A stretch of DNA of 64,000 nt from Anaeramoeba flamelloides (taxonomy: Eukaryota > Metamonada > Anaeramoebidae), in the NCBI GenBank assembly GCA_027625915.1, contig JANTQA010000033.1, positions 1,798,001 through 1,862,000 on the forward strand, given 5' to 3'. Numbering within the stretch: the stretch's first letter is position 1; each line of letters starts with the position of its first letter. Below are positions 10,936 through 20,984 of this stretch, in pieces. Both the position numbers and the translations under genes were made by a program. The notes beneath the pieces were generated by a model. The model saw only the letters and a program-made list of their open reading frames with translations. It did not search any database and was not told the origin of the DNA.

Positions 10936-12240
10936 CACAGGTAGGACAATTTTTTAAACGAAAAACACGAAAAAAAACCGCGAATTCCACGCGTTGCGAC
11001 CTCGTAGACTAAAGAGTTTTTTTTCGAAAATTCGCGTTTAATTTTGAGTTTTTTTATTTATCTTACCACATCTCAAAAATCTATTTAATTATTGGCGCTG
11101 AAAAGAAAGAAATAAAATATCAAATTAAAATAATGTAATAGTCTAATTTATTTTATTTATTTTATTTGGTGTATTACCAAAAATTGTTTTAATCCTAAAT
11201 TTTACAAATAAAATTTATTTTATGGCCATCAAATACTTATCAGAAAGAAAAATTTTGATCGATCATAATAAAAACAAAAGTAAAAAGAAAATAATAATAA
11301 TACTGATCATTTAAAGTAAATTGGTTAAAAGCTTTGATTTAAATCGGCTACGTGGATTGTAGAATTATATTTTCTCTTAGTTGGTTCACAAGTTTTCCTT
11401 TTATGTTGAAGTAAAAATTATTAAGATAGAAACATTGAATTTAATAAAGAATATTTTAATTCTGAAAAATCAAATTAAAATATGAAAGGACTTATTACCT
11501 CTGTTAGAACAATAATTTGAATTTGTTTCCATAATGAAACAAAGAAATAATTCTTTACTTTTTTTAAAGCCCTAATTTTGGTTAAAAAAACAACAAAAAA
11601 CTTATTTGAAACCCATTTTGAAATAAGTAAATAATAAAAAATGAAATTATTTTTTTAACAAAACAATAACTATAATTCACGTAAGAAAATAACTGTAAGA
11701 AAAAAGAAAGGCGATACTGGGTTGAGTAGAAAAAAAATTTAGTTTTTATGTGAAAAATCCATCTCAAAAAAATTAGATTTTTAATTGTCTCACACATAAG
11801 AGGAAATATGATTTCATATAAGGAAAGAAAATTACTGATCACATTTCTCAAGTTAGAAATTTTGAAAAAATTATTTTTAAGGGGATATTTTAACTTTTTA
11901 AAAAACTTTTTTTGTGATCAATAAAAATTTTTGTAGAATATAAGAGTGTTATTTTCCAATACAAAAAATATAGGATCTGATCTAAATTGTAATTGGTAAA
12001 AAAGTGAAATTTGTTTCTACTTTTTTTCTCAACTAAACACCTATTTTTTTCTCAGCGTTTAAAGCGTTTTCAATTTTTAAAAGTTTTAATCGCAAAATCA
12101 GTTTTTGATTTTTTGGCGTTTAAAAAATCCAAAATAAAACGCTTTCAACGAGTTTTAAACGAAAAAACTCCCAAACAAACGGTAAAACGCGAATTTCCGT
12201 TGAATTTGTCCAATTTAAACGGTATTTCGTCCTATCTGTG
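10936..12240. mobile_element. 1.3-kb TA-flanked DNA transposon-like element
   Basis: The left tip is CACAGGTAGGACAATTTTTT and the right tip is ATTTCGTCCTATCTGTG, inverse of each other for the first 15 bp or so. Both are flanked by TA. Both subterminal regions carry AATTCGCGTTT in inverted orientation and are richer in CG than the interior (GCGAATTCC, CGCGTTGCGACC). The interior holds short low-complexity ORFs such as 11582-11851 (minus) with no transposase signature. It is best read as a non-autonomous derivative of a TA-targeting element. Only one copy is in the window. Confidence 0.6.
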
Positions 12241-12599
12241 TAATAGTGTTTTTTTTTTTCGAGTATTTTTTTGATCAAATAAGTTGAAAAAATTGATTTA
12301 AACTGTTTTTTGAATTAATAAATTATATTTTATTCAAGTTTTTAATAATTATTGTAATTTTTTGAAATAAAATTGGATTTTTTAGAGATAATTTTTTATT
12401 AGAACTTTAATGTACAATTATTAAAGTATATGTTTGTAAACTTCCTTTCCAGATATTAAGATTTCAATCTTCTTTCAAAGAAAATTATTTTTTTTTTGAA
12501 ATAATTTATAATATACCGAATTTTTTTTGAATATATTCTTATTGTTTAAATTTTTAAAAAAATTAAAGAATTTAAAAGATATTTGGTGATAAAATATAG
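12241..12599. other. AT-rich spacer
   Basis: No feature was recognised between the 1.3-kb element and the next family B copy. Confidence 0.4.
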
Positions 12600-12619
12600 A
12601 TGTTTTTTTTCGTTTTTCT

Positions 12620-12657
<38 letters not shown>

Positions 12658-13056
12658 CTTCTTTTTTTTAAAAGTAAATTTGAAATTAAAAAAATATATG
12701 AAACTGCAATTTAGGATAAAAAAAAATGGGTTTGTAATTTTTTTTAACGTGTATACATTTATATTGAAAAAATCTTATTGTCATCATTTATAATTTCGAA
12801 AGAATTTGTGAAATTTTCCACGAGAGATTCCAATGAAAGTGACCAAAAAATTTTTTTAACATTTTTAATTGTTTTTCTTCTTCAGTGTTTGTTCAAGTAT
12901 TTCTTTTCTGAATCTCAACGTTAAATCGTAAGTTTGTAATTGCTCTTATTTCTGTACAATGGTTGTTTCATTTTTAATATGAAGAATAATAAATAAAAAA
13001 AAAAAAGGGGGGGTGAATCTTCCTTTTTGGTTTGACTTTGTGATAAATGGAGTTTA
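12600..13056 (+). mobile_element. Family B element, partial copy
   Basis: The interior and right half match the family: the T/C-rich tract (including a run of about 29 T near 12629-12657), GAGATTCCAATGAAAGTGACC, TTGTTCAAGTATTTCTTTTC, and a right tip TTTGTGATAAATGGAGTTTA. The left tip is missing or unrecognisable. Confidence 0.5.
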
Positions 13057-13410
13057 TTTATCAAGAGTATAGTGGACTAATATGTAACATTGTATCAAAA
13101 AAATTTTTAAATATCGATTTTCACAATAATGAATTCCAAATTTTTAACTTTATTTTTGGAATCTTTTTTCTTTGAATAATAAATTTAATAAAATGGTAGT
13201 CTTGTATCTATTATTTTTTCTAACTAAATTGGGATTCTAATACTAGATTCCAAGATTCTTTTATCCCTTTATAAATTAGTTCTCACTAGAATCTTACTGA
13301 ATTATTAGTAATTAAGATTAGTCTATAATTTAAAAATAATTACTTGGCCTCCAGCTTAATAGATAAATAAAGCTTTTCTTTCTTTGGCATAATTTAATAA
13401 AATCTTCGAT
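13057..13410. other. AT-rich spacer
   Basis: Nothing was recognised between the family B copy and the foldback repeat. Confidence 0.35.
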
Positions 13411-13790
13411 TCACAAATGTAAATATAGAATGTTGTAAAAAATAAAATTTTTACAATTTTCAAGACAACTAAAGAGTTTAAAGTAATTATCTAAATTTCG
13501 GTAATAATAAATTTAATATCTGATTACCTTAATAGACTGTTAATAATTATAATCAAAAAAAAATATTTGGTTAATATCAATCTTTCTATTTTTTAAAAAA
13601 AAAACTTTTTTCAAACAAATTATTTACTTTTACCAAAAGATTTTATCTCAAAAATTCTTTTGAGCTCAAAAACCTAAATGAGTATTTTGTTTACTATTAT
13701 AAAAATTTGGATAAATGTATTTAACTCTTTATTTATCTCTAATATTGTAAAAACTCTATTTTTTACAACATTCTTTATTTACATTTGTGT
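13411..13790. repeat. Foldback repeat family F, copy 1 (380 bp)
   Basis: Terminal inverted arms of about 100 bp: CACAAATGTAAATATAGAAT and TGTTGTAAAAAATA on the left, inverses TATTTTTTACAACATTC and TTTACATTTGTGT on the right. A second inner inverted pair (TAAATTTCGGTAATA / TATTATAAAAATTTGG) follows. Full copies recur at 38811-39185 and 52874-53248, and an interrupted one at 61997-63352. Confidence 0.75.
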
Positions 13791-13799
13791 TTTACAATC

Positions 13800-14095
13800 A
13801 ATCCAATTATAAGTATCTTCACATTCAATTAAACTAAAATTCATCCTTCAGTTTATTTAAAATTTCTTACCCGAAAAAAACACCTTTTTTTCTCAGCTTA
13901 GATACTTTTAAAAAAGTTAGTTATACTGCGAAGAACAATAAATTCAACAGCCACAAGATTTTTAAGAACTGGAATGTTGATTATATTATGAATAAACTCA
14001 ATTAACCGGGATGAAATGATAATTGAAGTTCTAGTTTTGTTGAACTTTATTTTTTCATTTTTTATTTTTATAACACTTCACTATCATGAAAAAAT
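13800..14095 (+). repeat. Repeat family G, copy 1
   Basis: It shares AATTAAACTAAAATTCATCC, TTCAGTTTATTT, ACCCGAAAAAAACACC, ACAATAAATTCAACAGCC and TTGATTATATTATGAATAAA with copies at 16385-16700, 28125-28465 and (inverted) 52578-52860. No ORF. Confidence 0.65.
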
Positions 14096-14099
14096 TTTT

Positions 14100-14440
14100 T
14101 CAATAACAAATTAAACATTTGCTAATTTTTGACTTTTTAATAACTTCAATTATAATAAACACTATTGGTTAAAAAAAGATCTTTGATCAAAAATTATTTT
14201 TCAAGATACTTAAAAATTTAAGTTGAAAAATCCATTTTTCCAGGTTCTATTAAGATTTTTATCAAATTTAATCGTAAAAAATTTGAAAATTTTTTTCTTC
14301 ACAGTTAAAAGGTTATAATCATAAATTTTCAAAGCATTGAAAATTTAATCAATATATTTAAAACGGATAACCAATTATTCTGACTATTATGGAATTATTT
14401 ATTGATATAAATTGAAAAAAATATTGTTTTTTTGATTTTC
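14100..14440 (+). repeat. Array-leader segment, copy 1
   Basis: A 340-bp segment preceding a hairpin array. It corresponds to 26975-27325 through shared blocks such as ATAATAAACACTATTGGTTA, GGATCAAAAATT-type sequence, TTTTCCAGGTT and ATTAAGATTTTT. The two copies are clearly diverged, whereas the arrays that follow begin identically. Confidence 0.6.
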
Positions 14441-14441
14441 C

Positions 14442-14990
14442 GTTAGGTTTTTTTTAATTTTTGAAATAAACCGAAAATTTAAATAAATTTTCGGTTTATT
14501 TCAAAAAGTAAAAAAAACCTAGGACACTTAAAGTTAGGTTTTTCAGAATTTAAAAGAATAGAGGAAAATCAAAGATTTTACTGAATTCTTTTAAATTCTG
14601 GAAAACCGCCTTTAGCTTTTCTTGAGTTTTCTATTTATTTGTGAAGTGTTCTAGGTTTTTTTTAATTTTTGAAATAAACCGAAAATTTTAATAAATTTTC
14701 TGTTTATTTCTAAAAGTAAAAAAAACCTAACGAAAATCGATAGATTTTACAAATAAAATAGTAAACCTCAAGAAAAGTTAGACATTTTACGGAAACTTCA
14801 GATTGGTTTTTTTAATTTTTGAAATAAACAGAAAATTTAATAAATTTTCGGTTTGTTCTAAAAAGTAAAAAAAAAACGCTTTAGCTTTTCCAAAATTTAA
14901 AAGAACTGAGGAAAATCTTTGTTTTTTCTCAATTCTTTTGGATTCTGGAAAAGCTAGGCACTTGACGGACACTTTCTTTAGCTTTTGTCA
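14442..14990. repeat. Palindromic-module array C
   Basis: At least five modules in tandem. Type 1 hairpins (AGGTTTTTTTTAATTTTTG to CAAAAAGTAAAAAAAACCT) lie at about 14445-14522, 14652-14732 and 14803-14875. Type 2 hairpins (TTCAGAATTTAAAAGAAT to ATTCTTTTAAATTCTGGAAA) lie at about 14536-14606 and 14883-14955. A split type 3 pair uses CTTGAGTTTTCTATTTATTT. Joins read CCTAGGACACTTAA, CCTAACGAAAATC and GCTAGGCACTTGACGGACAC. An ORF at 14787-14972 merely reads through the hairpins. Confidence 0.8.
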
Positions 14991-14999
14991 ATTACAGCA

Positions 15000-15455
15000 T
15001 TACTGTAAAGTACGGTAACACGCAAAAGGGTGCTATACTGGTGGTGATCCAGAAATTTTCGATAGAATAAACAGAAAAGAAAACATCCAATAACACACAA
15101 AATACACAAGGTGCAAAAGAAAACTGTAAAATTAATTTTTGTTTTATTTTTTATTTATTTTTTTTATATTTGGGTATTGTTGGCCCGCCTCGCACCATAG
15201 TAAATATCCTAAAGAAAAAAATTAATGTGGATAAAATTTTCGAAATTTCGATAAAAAAGGCAATTTTCAAAAAAATGAAATTTTTGATTTTTGGGGTCAG
15301 ATTAATCAATTTTGTTTTCTTACTTAAAAAAAATCAAAAAAATAATTTTGAATTTGATTTTTAATAAATTCTGTGTATTTTTAGAGTAATCCAAAAAATC
15401 ATTTTTTTCGAAAAAAATTCAATTTTTGAAAAAAGAATCAAAAAAAAAAGTTTTT
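15000..15455. other. Spacer with a short GC-richer patch
   Basis: GTTGGCCCGCCTCGCACCA near 15180 is unusually GC-rich for the window. The 64-codon ORF there starts at a non-ATG codon and is not supported. The rest is A/T runs ending in an A-run that forms the left flank of the SINE. Confidence 0.35.
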
Positions 15456-15860
15456 GAGAGAACCGGTATGGGCAAGTGGAAACACAAGAGAGAACCGGTA
15501 TGGGCAAGTGGAAACACAACCCAGTGTACAATCTGAAGGCCGGGGTTCTATTCCCTTAACCATTATTTCTTATTGTTTACCATTTTCTCAAATAGCCACC
15601 ACGGTGTAATTTTAATTAAAAATCAGGCTTATGCTTCTTAGAACCACTAATTCTTTGAGGAAATCGTTTGACCGAATTGAATCTTTTTGACTATTATAAA
15701 ACTGAACGGAATTGGAACAAAATCCCTCTCAATTTATGGAGCGGATCCGATTTTTGGGAGAAATGACCAGCTCTCACTTGGTTCAACAATATCTCTAATT
15801 CAAATTAGGGATTCGGGCAAACAGGTGGACTTTTAGTACCCACTCTTTAATGGAAAAAAA
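15456..15860 (+). mobile_element. tRNA-derived SINE with duplicated head
   Basis: It starts with a perfect tandem duplication of a 32-bp unit (15456-15487 and 15488-15519). In the second unit an A-box (TGGGCAAGTGG, 15501-15511) is followed 43 bp later by a B-box (GGTTCTATTCC, 15544-15554). That spacing matches a tRNA polymerase III promoter. A body of about 290 bp richer in GC follows, then a run of about 20 A. The flanks AAAAAAAAAGTTTTTG (before) and AAAAAAAGTTTTTTG (after) look like a target-site duplication. A true tRNA is unlikely because the acceptor arms do not pair. Only one copy is in the window. Confidence 0.65.
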
Positions 15861-15872
15861 AAAAAAAAAAAA

Positions 15873-16384
15873 AAGTTTTTTGGGTGAGTTAAATTTGTTG
15901 AATAGGTATTGAAGGTGTTTAAAAAAACTCAAAAAAATCGAACCGGTTTTGGAAAAAAGGAATTCAGTTTCGTATAAATGGATTTACTTAAATTTTGTAA
16001 AATGTATTTACACTCTTAATAACATATCATTTCTTGTAATATTTTTTTACTATTTGAATAAATCTAATCTTTTGAGGATTTTTAATGAAAGTTGTGAAAT
16101 TTGATAATCTTGGATTATAGATTTAGTTTTAAAAAAAAAAAAATGTTTCAAAAATAACAAATAGAAAAAAGAATTGTATTTATTTTATATATTAAATAAA
16201 TTTAAAAAATAAAAAATAAGGCAGAGATGTTCCTTTTTTTACTTTTTTAATTAGTTATTTATTATTTATCAAATATTTTCTTTCTTCGTTGTATTATTTA
16301 TTTAAAGTTTTATATGGCCTTCTTGAATACATTTGTTTTTTCAATTTTGACTAATTCGGGTGATTTTTTTTTTCTCTGTTTCAG
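15873..16384. other. Intergenic DNA, nothing recognised
   Basis: AT-rich spacer between the SINE and repeat G. Confidence 0.35.
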
Positions 16385-16700
16385 TTTTATTAGATGAGTA
16401 CAATGTTTTCAAAACTATTCGTTATTATCTATCAAAGTAAATATCTCCAAGTTGAATTAAACTATAATTCATTCTTCAGTTTATTTGTAATTTTTACCGA
16501 AAAATGCCTTTTTTTCTCAATTAGAGCTTTTTCAAAAAGTTGGTTATACTAAAAACAATAAATACAATAGTCTCATGAATTTAAAGTCTTGTAATTGTGA
16601 TTATATTGTGAATAAACTTTATTAATAAGGACGAAAGGTTAAGGAAAGTAGTAGTTTTGTGTAACTTTTTTTTTTCACTTTTAATTTTTTCATTTTAATG
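16385..16700 (+). repeat. Repeat family G, copy 2
   Basis: It matches copy 3 at 28125-28465 especially well: TATTAGATGAGTACA-type start, CTATTCGTTATTATCTATCA, TTCATTCTTCAGTTTATTTG and GATTATATTGTGAATAAACT. It lies about 300 bp upstream of RCC1-BTB copy 1. Confidence 0.65.
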
Positions 16701-16964
16701 ATGTGTATTTGAGAATTATAAATGGGCAAAAATGAAACTTCCATTTTCAATGTCCGATTTCAAATATGAGTCTGAAAATACCAACCTTCTCTCGATAACT
16801 CTATTTTTTAAAAAATAAATAATGAAAAGCAAGTGAAAATTTGAACTCTTTTAGAATTCAAATCCTATTAAAGATATTTAAAATTTTTACTGATTGAAAA
16901 ATTTGTTTTTTCAGAATAGAATCATATTTCTTTCTCTCAATCTAAAAGAAAATTAGAATAGGTA

Positions 16965-17010
16965 CGAAGCAAGATAAAGTACTCATTTTTTTTATCTTTT
17001 CTTTCCTAAA
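16965..17010 (+). promoter_or_regulatory. Conserved 5' flank of RCC1-BTB copy 1
   Basis: ACTCATTTTTTTTATCTTTT immediately before the ATG is shared, with small changes, with the leader of copy 2 (about 48058-48100, minus). An AAATTAGAAT-type word lies a little further upstream in both. This is the only upstream sequence I can match between the copies, so it is the retained core of the duplicated leader or promoter. Function is inferred. Confidence 0.4.
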
Positions 17011-18846
17011 ATGTCAAAGGGTTCCTCTCTTTATCTAACTGGGCATAAAGATTACCATTTCTTTACGAAAGAAAAAAACAACAAGTTACCCAGATGGTCC
17101 GAAAGCAACCTCAAAAAAACCCAAACAATAAAAAAAATCGTCTGTGTACATGATCCCCACTTTTTTGTTTGGAAAAAGCCAAACAAATTGGAGTTTTATC
17201 AATTAGGTGATGAGAGGAAGAAATACCAATTACCCAAAAACGAAAGAATCAAAGACATTGTTTCAGGCCACTTAAACTATCTAATTTTAACTGAATCAGG
17301 AAAGGTCTGGTCTTTAGCTGAAGGTAACGACAATACGGATGTACCTCTTCTTGATGCAGACCAAAGTACTTTTGAAAAGCTCAGACCTGTAAGCTTTTTT
17401 GAAGAAAAGGAATTGTTTGTTAATTCAGTGATAATGGGAATCTGTTCAGTGTATTATCTTTGTAATGGAGACCAATTGTATGCCTCAGGAATAAACGCTC
17501 ATGGTAGGCTTGGTATTGGCAAAAATGAAGGCAACAAACCAATGCCTGTTTATGTTCAAGACAAGGTTACCAAAATCTTTGCAGGCAACTTGTCATCGAA
17601 TTTCTTTTTCACCACAAGCCAGCCTGATCTTTTGTATTGCTGTGGACAGAATTATTATGGAGAGTTAGGCATCGGAGGTACTGAACCTCCAATTTCACCC
17701 ACTGTTGTTGAAGACTTTAAAGGATCCGAGATCCTGACTGTAAGTTCAGGTAATGACCACTCCGTTTTAATCACCAAGAAGGGACAAACCTATAGCTGTG
17801 GCTTTCATGTGAAAAATGGAAATGATCAAAATAAAACCATTTTTACCTTAATACCACAACTAAAGGAGAAGAAAGCTGTGCAACTTGCAATTGGAAAAAC
17901 CCAAACCTTGGTTTTAACAGACGAAAACGAATTGTATGGGTGGGGATTTGAAGAACACCTCTTCCCAACAGACGAATTAGACGATTACGTCAAGAACAAT
18001 AGACTTCCAACAAAAATCAGCCTTCCAAGTTTTTTTACAAAATATTTAAGCTCAAAAGGCATGATCCGAATTGTCAGTGGAAGACTTATAGGCTTTGTTT
18101 ATCTTGATTTCAAATATACACTTTCACAAGACCTTGCGCTGTTATTTGAATCCAAAAAATTTTGTGATTGTGAAATTGGAACCATTGGAAACCAAATCCC
18201 AGTTCATAAGGCTCTTGTTGAATTCAGAACCAAATTAACAATCGAACAAATCCAAAAAAAATTATTTGGAGAAAAAAAATCAACAATCAATAAAGAACAA
18301 ACTTTGGGATTTCTGAAATGGGTTTATTGTGATGAAATTTCAGATATTGAAAAACTTGAACAAACTTTTAAATTGTTACAATTAACTTTTCCCCCATCTG
18401 TGGATAATACACTGGAAAAGGATATTTCCCGACTCTATAAGGATGATGATTCAAAGGATTTTAAAATTTTGGTTAAAACTGAGGATGATGAGACTGATGA
18501 GGATGAAGAGAAAGATAAAGATGAAGATAAAAAGGGAAATTATGAAGAAATACCAGTCCACAAATTCATATTATTGGCCAGGAGTGGCTTGTTTCGGGAA
18601 ATGTTTGATAATGTTAATGAAAAAGATAACACAAATAAAGTTCAAGATTATTCTCGTAAATCAATCGAAAGCTTGGAAATTTTAATCAAATATTTTTATA
18701 CTGATTCAATCGAATTGACAGCTGATGAAGACCCAGAATTAATTGTTGAAGAATTGTCTGATGCTGTTGAATATTATCAATTAAATGAACAATGTAATTT
18801 CCTGAATGAATTATTGAAAATTAAAACGAAATTTGATCTTAATTAA
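17011..18846 (+). CDS. RCC1-propeller protein with two BTB domains, copy 1
   Basis: 611 residues, intronless, ATG to TAA. Residues 41-370 hold seven RCC1-type repeats, seen as recurring 'V-x-x-G-x-x-x-S' strands (IVCVHDPHFFVW, IVSGHLNYLIL, IMGICSVYYLC, IFAGNLSSNFFF, VSSGNDHSVLI, AIGKTQTLVL, VSGRLIGFVYL). Classic NYYGELGIG and AHGRLGIG turns are also present. Residues 379-470 form a first BTB-like unit (FCDCEIG, IPVHKALVE). An acidic Asp/Glu/Lys linker at 476-510 is followed by a second BTB (IPVHKFILLARSGLFREMF, then a KSIESLEILIKYFYTD helix). BTB domains commonly dimerise or recruit cullin-3; propellers bind partners. It probably acts as an adaptor, not a Ran exchange factor, but this is family inference. 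Copy 2 faces it at 46219-48057. Confidence 0.9.
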   Translation: MSKGSSLYLTGHKDYHFFTKEKNNKLPRWSESNLKKTQTIKKIVCVHDPHFFVWKKPNKLEFYQLGDERKKYQLPKNERIKDIVSGHLNYLILTESGKVWSLAEGNDNTDVPLLDADQSTFEKLRPVSFFEEKELFVNSVIMGICSVYYLCNGDQLYASGINAHGRLGIGKNEGNKPMPVYVQDKVTKIFAGNLSSNFFFTTSQPDLLYCCGQNYYGELGIGGTEPPISPTVVEDFKGSEILTVSSGNDHSVLITKKGQTYSCGFHVKNGNDQNKTIFTLIPQLKEKKAVQLAIGKTQTLVLTDENELYGWGFEEHLFPTDELDDYVKNNRLPTKISLPSFFTKYLSSKGMIRIVSGRLIGFVYLDFKYTLSQDLALLFESKKFCDCEIGTIGNQIPVHKALVEFRTKLTIEQIQKKLFGEKKSTINKEQTLGFLKWVYCDEISDIEKLEQTFKLLQLTFPPSVDNTLEKDISRLYKDDDSKDFKILVKTEDDETDEDEEKDKDEDKKGNYEEIPVHKFILLARSGLFREMFDNVNEKDNTNKVQDYSRKSIESLEILIKYFYTDSIELTADEDPELIVEELSDAVEYYQLNEQCNFLNELLKIKTKFDLN

Positions 18847-20051
18847 TTTGCTTTTTTGAATCAAAAATATCCCAAAAAACAATTTCTAACAAATACTTTT
18901 CCATTCTTGTTTTTTGATTTACAAATAGACTTTTTGAGATTTTTGAAAAAATAAAAAATTAAAAATTCATTTGAAATGAGAAAATCAATTTGAAAAATAA
19001 ATACTCAAAATAGTCAACTTTAACAAAATTAACGAATTTTTTTTTTAATCTTAATTTCTTATTCTTCTTCTGTTAAGAAACTTAACACATAAAATCGAGA
19101 ACAAAACATATTCAAGAGTTAATTTATGATTTCCTTTTAACATTAAAACAATAATATTTAATTTAAATACTTTAATTTCATTTTTTCCTTTTCTTTTCTT
19201 CTAATCTTCTTTATTTTTTTTAAAATCTCCTTGCCTTATAAAAAAAAAACTATTTTAAATAACAAATAAACGATCTGTTCAAAGATCAAACTCAAATATT
19301 TTTTGTTTTAACACTCCCCAAACCTTCAAACCATTTCGGTGAAATAACAATCCAAAAAGTAACAAGGCTCAAAATGATCATATTCTTTTTTTCAATTTTT
19401 TCTAATTTATAATATTTTTTTTCAATTCTTTTTCAATTTGTCTAAAAAGAGAGTAAATGTTGATTGTCTGATTTTCAAAAATAAAATAGAACTTCAAAAC
19501 AAAAAAACCTCTTGTTTAAAGATGTTTTTATGTATTTGATAACAAAAAAGATTCCAAAGTTCAATGAATTCATTATGTGTAATACTTTAATGATACTATT
19601 TTATTTTTAACAAAAAAAAAAAAACACATGAGGTTTAAAAAGGTCAAATTAGTGATTATAGGTAATATTAAAAAGTGAGTATATCTCATTTGGGTTTTCT
19701 GAAATTTTACTTTCTTATTTCAATTTCAAATCTTTTTTTTTTATTTTTTTGTTTTTTTTTTACATTTTTTATGAATGCTCATGAAGAACAATAAACTTAT
19801 AATTGCTAAAACAAAAAAAATATTAATTGTTTTTGAGGATCTTCAAAAAAGCTTAAAAGAAGACCTGCTTCTTTAATGAATTGTGAAATTGGAAATTCCA
19901 AAAATATTGAATTATAATTTTTGATAAATTTATGTTTTTAAATTTCTAATCAGTCAATTCAATCATTTCAGTACATTTCGAATTTTAAAAAAGTGATACA
20001 GGATGTCTTGAAAAAATCAAAACTTTGGAATTATCATAAACTTGAATATTT
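18847..20051. other. Intergenic DNA, nothing recognised
   Basis: Downstream flank of RCC1-BTB copy 1. AT-rich, with no repeat pair, RNA gene or coding stretch found. Confidence 0.4.
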
Positions 20052-20112
20052 TAAGTTTCTTTGGTTTCTTTGGATTTCTTTGGATTTCTGTAATTTCTTT
20101 CGATTTCTGTTT
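20052..20112. repeat. Short tandem repeat, 9-bp unit
   Basis: Roughly six imperfect units of TTTCTTTGG / TTTCTGTAA type. The complement resembles the 9-bp unit AAATCACAG at 54083-54163. Confidence 0.6.
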
Positions 20113-20880
20113 ATTTGTGTGATTTATATTTAATTAAATTAAGATATTTAATAATTGTAAAATTTCACTTTTTCATACTTGGTAAAATATATTTTCAGCC
20201 AAAAATATTTGTGTATTACAAAAAAGAAAAAGACTGGTGTTTGAATTGTAAATTGGTAAAAATTTTCATATTATTTTATCTTTGCTTTTCAAGAAGAAAC
20301 TTGCAAAGAGATAGATTTTAATTTGTGATCTAAGATAATTTGTTTGGTCTCTTTTTTATAATTTATAATTGTGAATATATGTGAGGAAATAAAAACCAGT
20401 AAATGAAAGTGAAAAGTTTTAATATTGAAAAATGATAATGAAGTTATAATTTATCCCATTTATAATCCAAAAATCAGTATTTGCTTGATATTTTTTATAC
20501 TTTGACTCTTTTTATTCCATTTATTGTGTCAAGCTAAGATACCAAAATGAAAGTTCGAGAAGAATTTTAAATATTATAATCAGCTGAAATTTTATCCCAT
20601 TTGAATTTCAAATACCAATAAAGCAATTTTTTTTTTTTTTTTTTTTTGGAAAAATATTACGAAGAGTCGATTTTGGTTTCAGTGCTAATAGTCTTTTGAT
20701 CTTTTAAAAAAAAAATTAAACATTCTAAAAAAAAATTACAATTGCAAATTAAACTGTTTGGTGTATATTATCACACACAGATACATACACCCACCATTCA
20801 TATATCAGAGAAAGGATATAAATTATTTAAAAAAAAATGATTTAATATAAATATTTGGGATTATTTATTATTTTGCAAAT
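20113..20880. other. AT-rich intergenic DNA
   Basis: It holds a T-run near 20629-20647 and a short CA-rich patch near 20772-20800. An ORF at 20115-20321 shows no coding character. Confidence 0.35.
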
Positions 20881-20984
20881 TAAAAAAGTATTAAGCATTA
20901 CAATAAAAAATTAAACATTTGAAAAAAATAAACAAAATTTAATGATCTGAAAATATTTTTGTGAAATTTTTAATTAATTCGAAA

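Noticed and set aside
15494-15565. Genuine tRNA gene
   Set aside because: A- and B-boxes are present with correct spacing, but acceptor and anticodon stems do not pair; poly-A tail and flanking repeats indicate a SINE.
18443-18685. 80-residue plus-strand ORF inside RCC1-BTB copy 1, and its twin at 46380-46625
   Set aside because: Alternative frame through the acidic linker; it is conserved only because the DNA of the two genes is nearly identical there.
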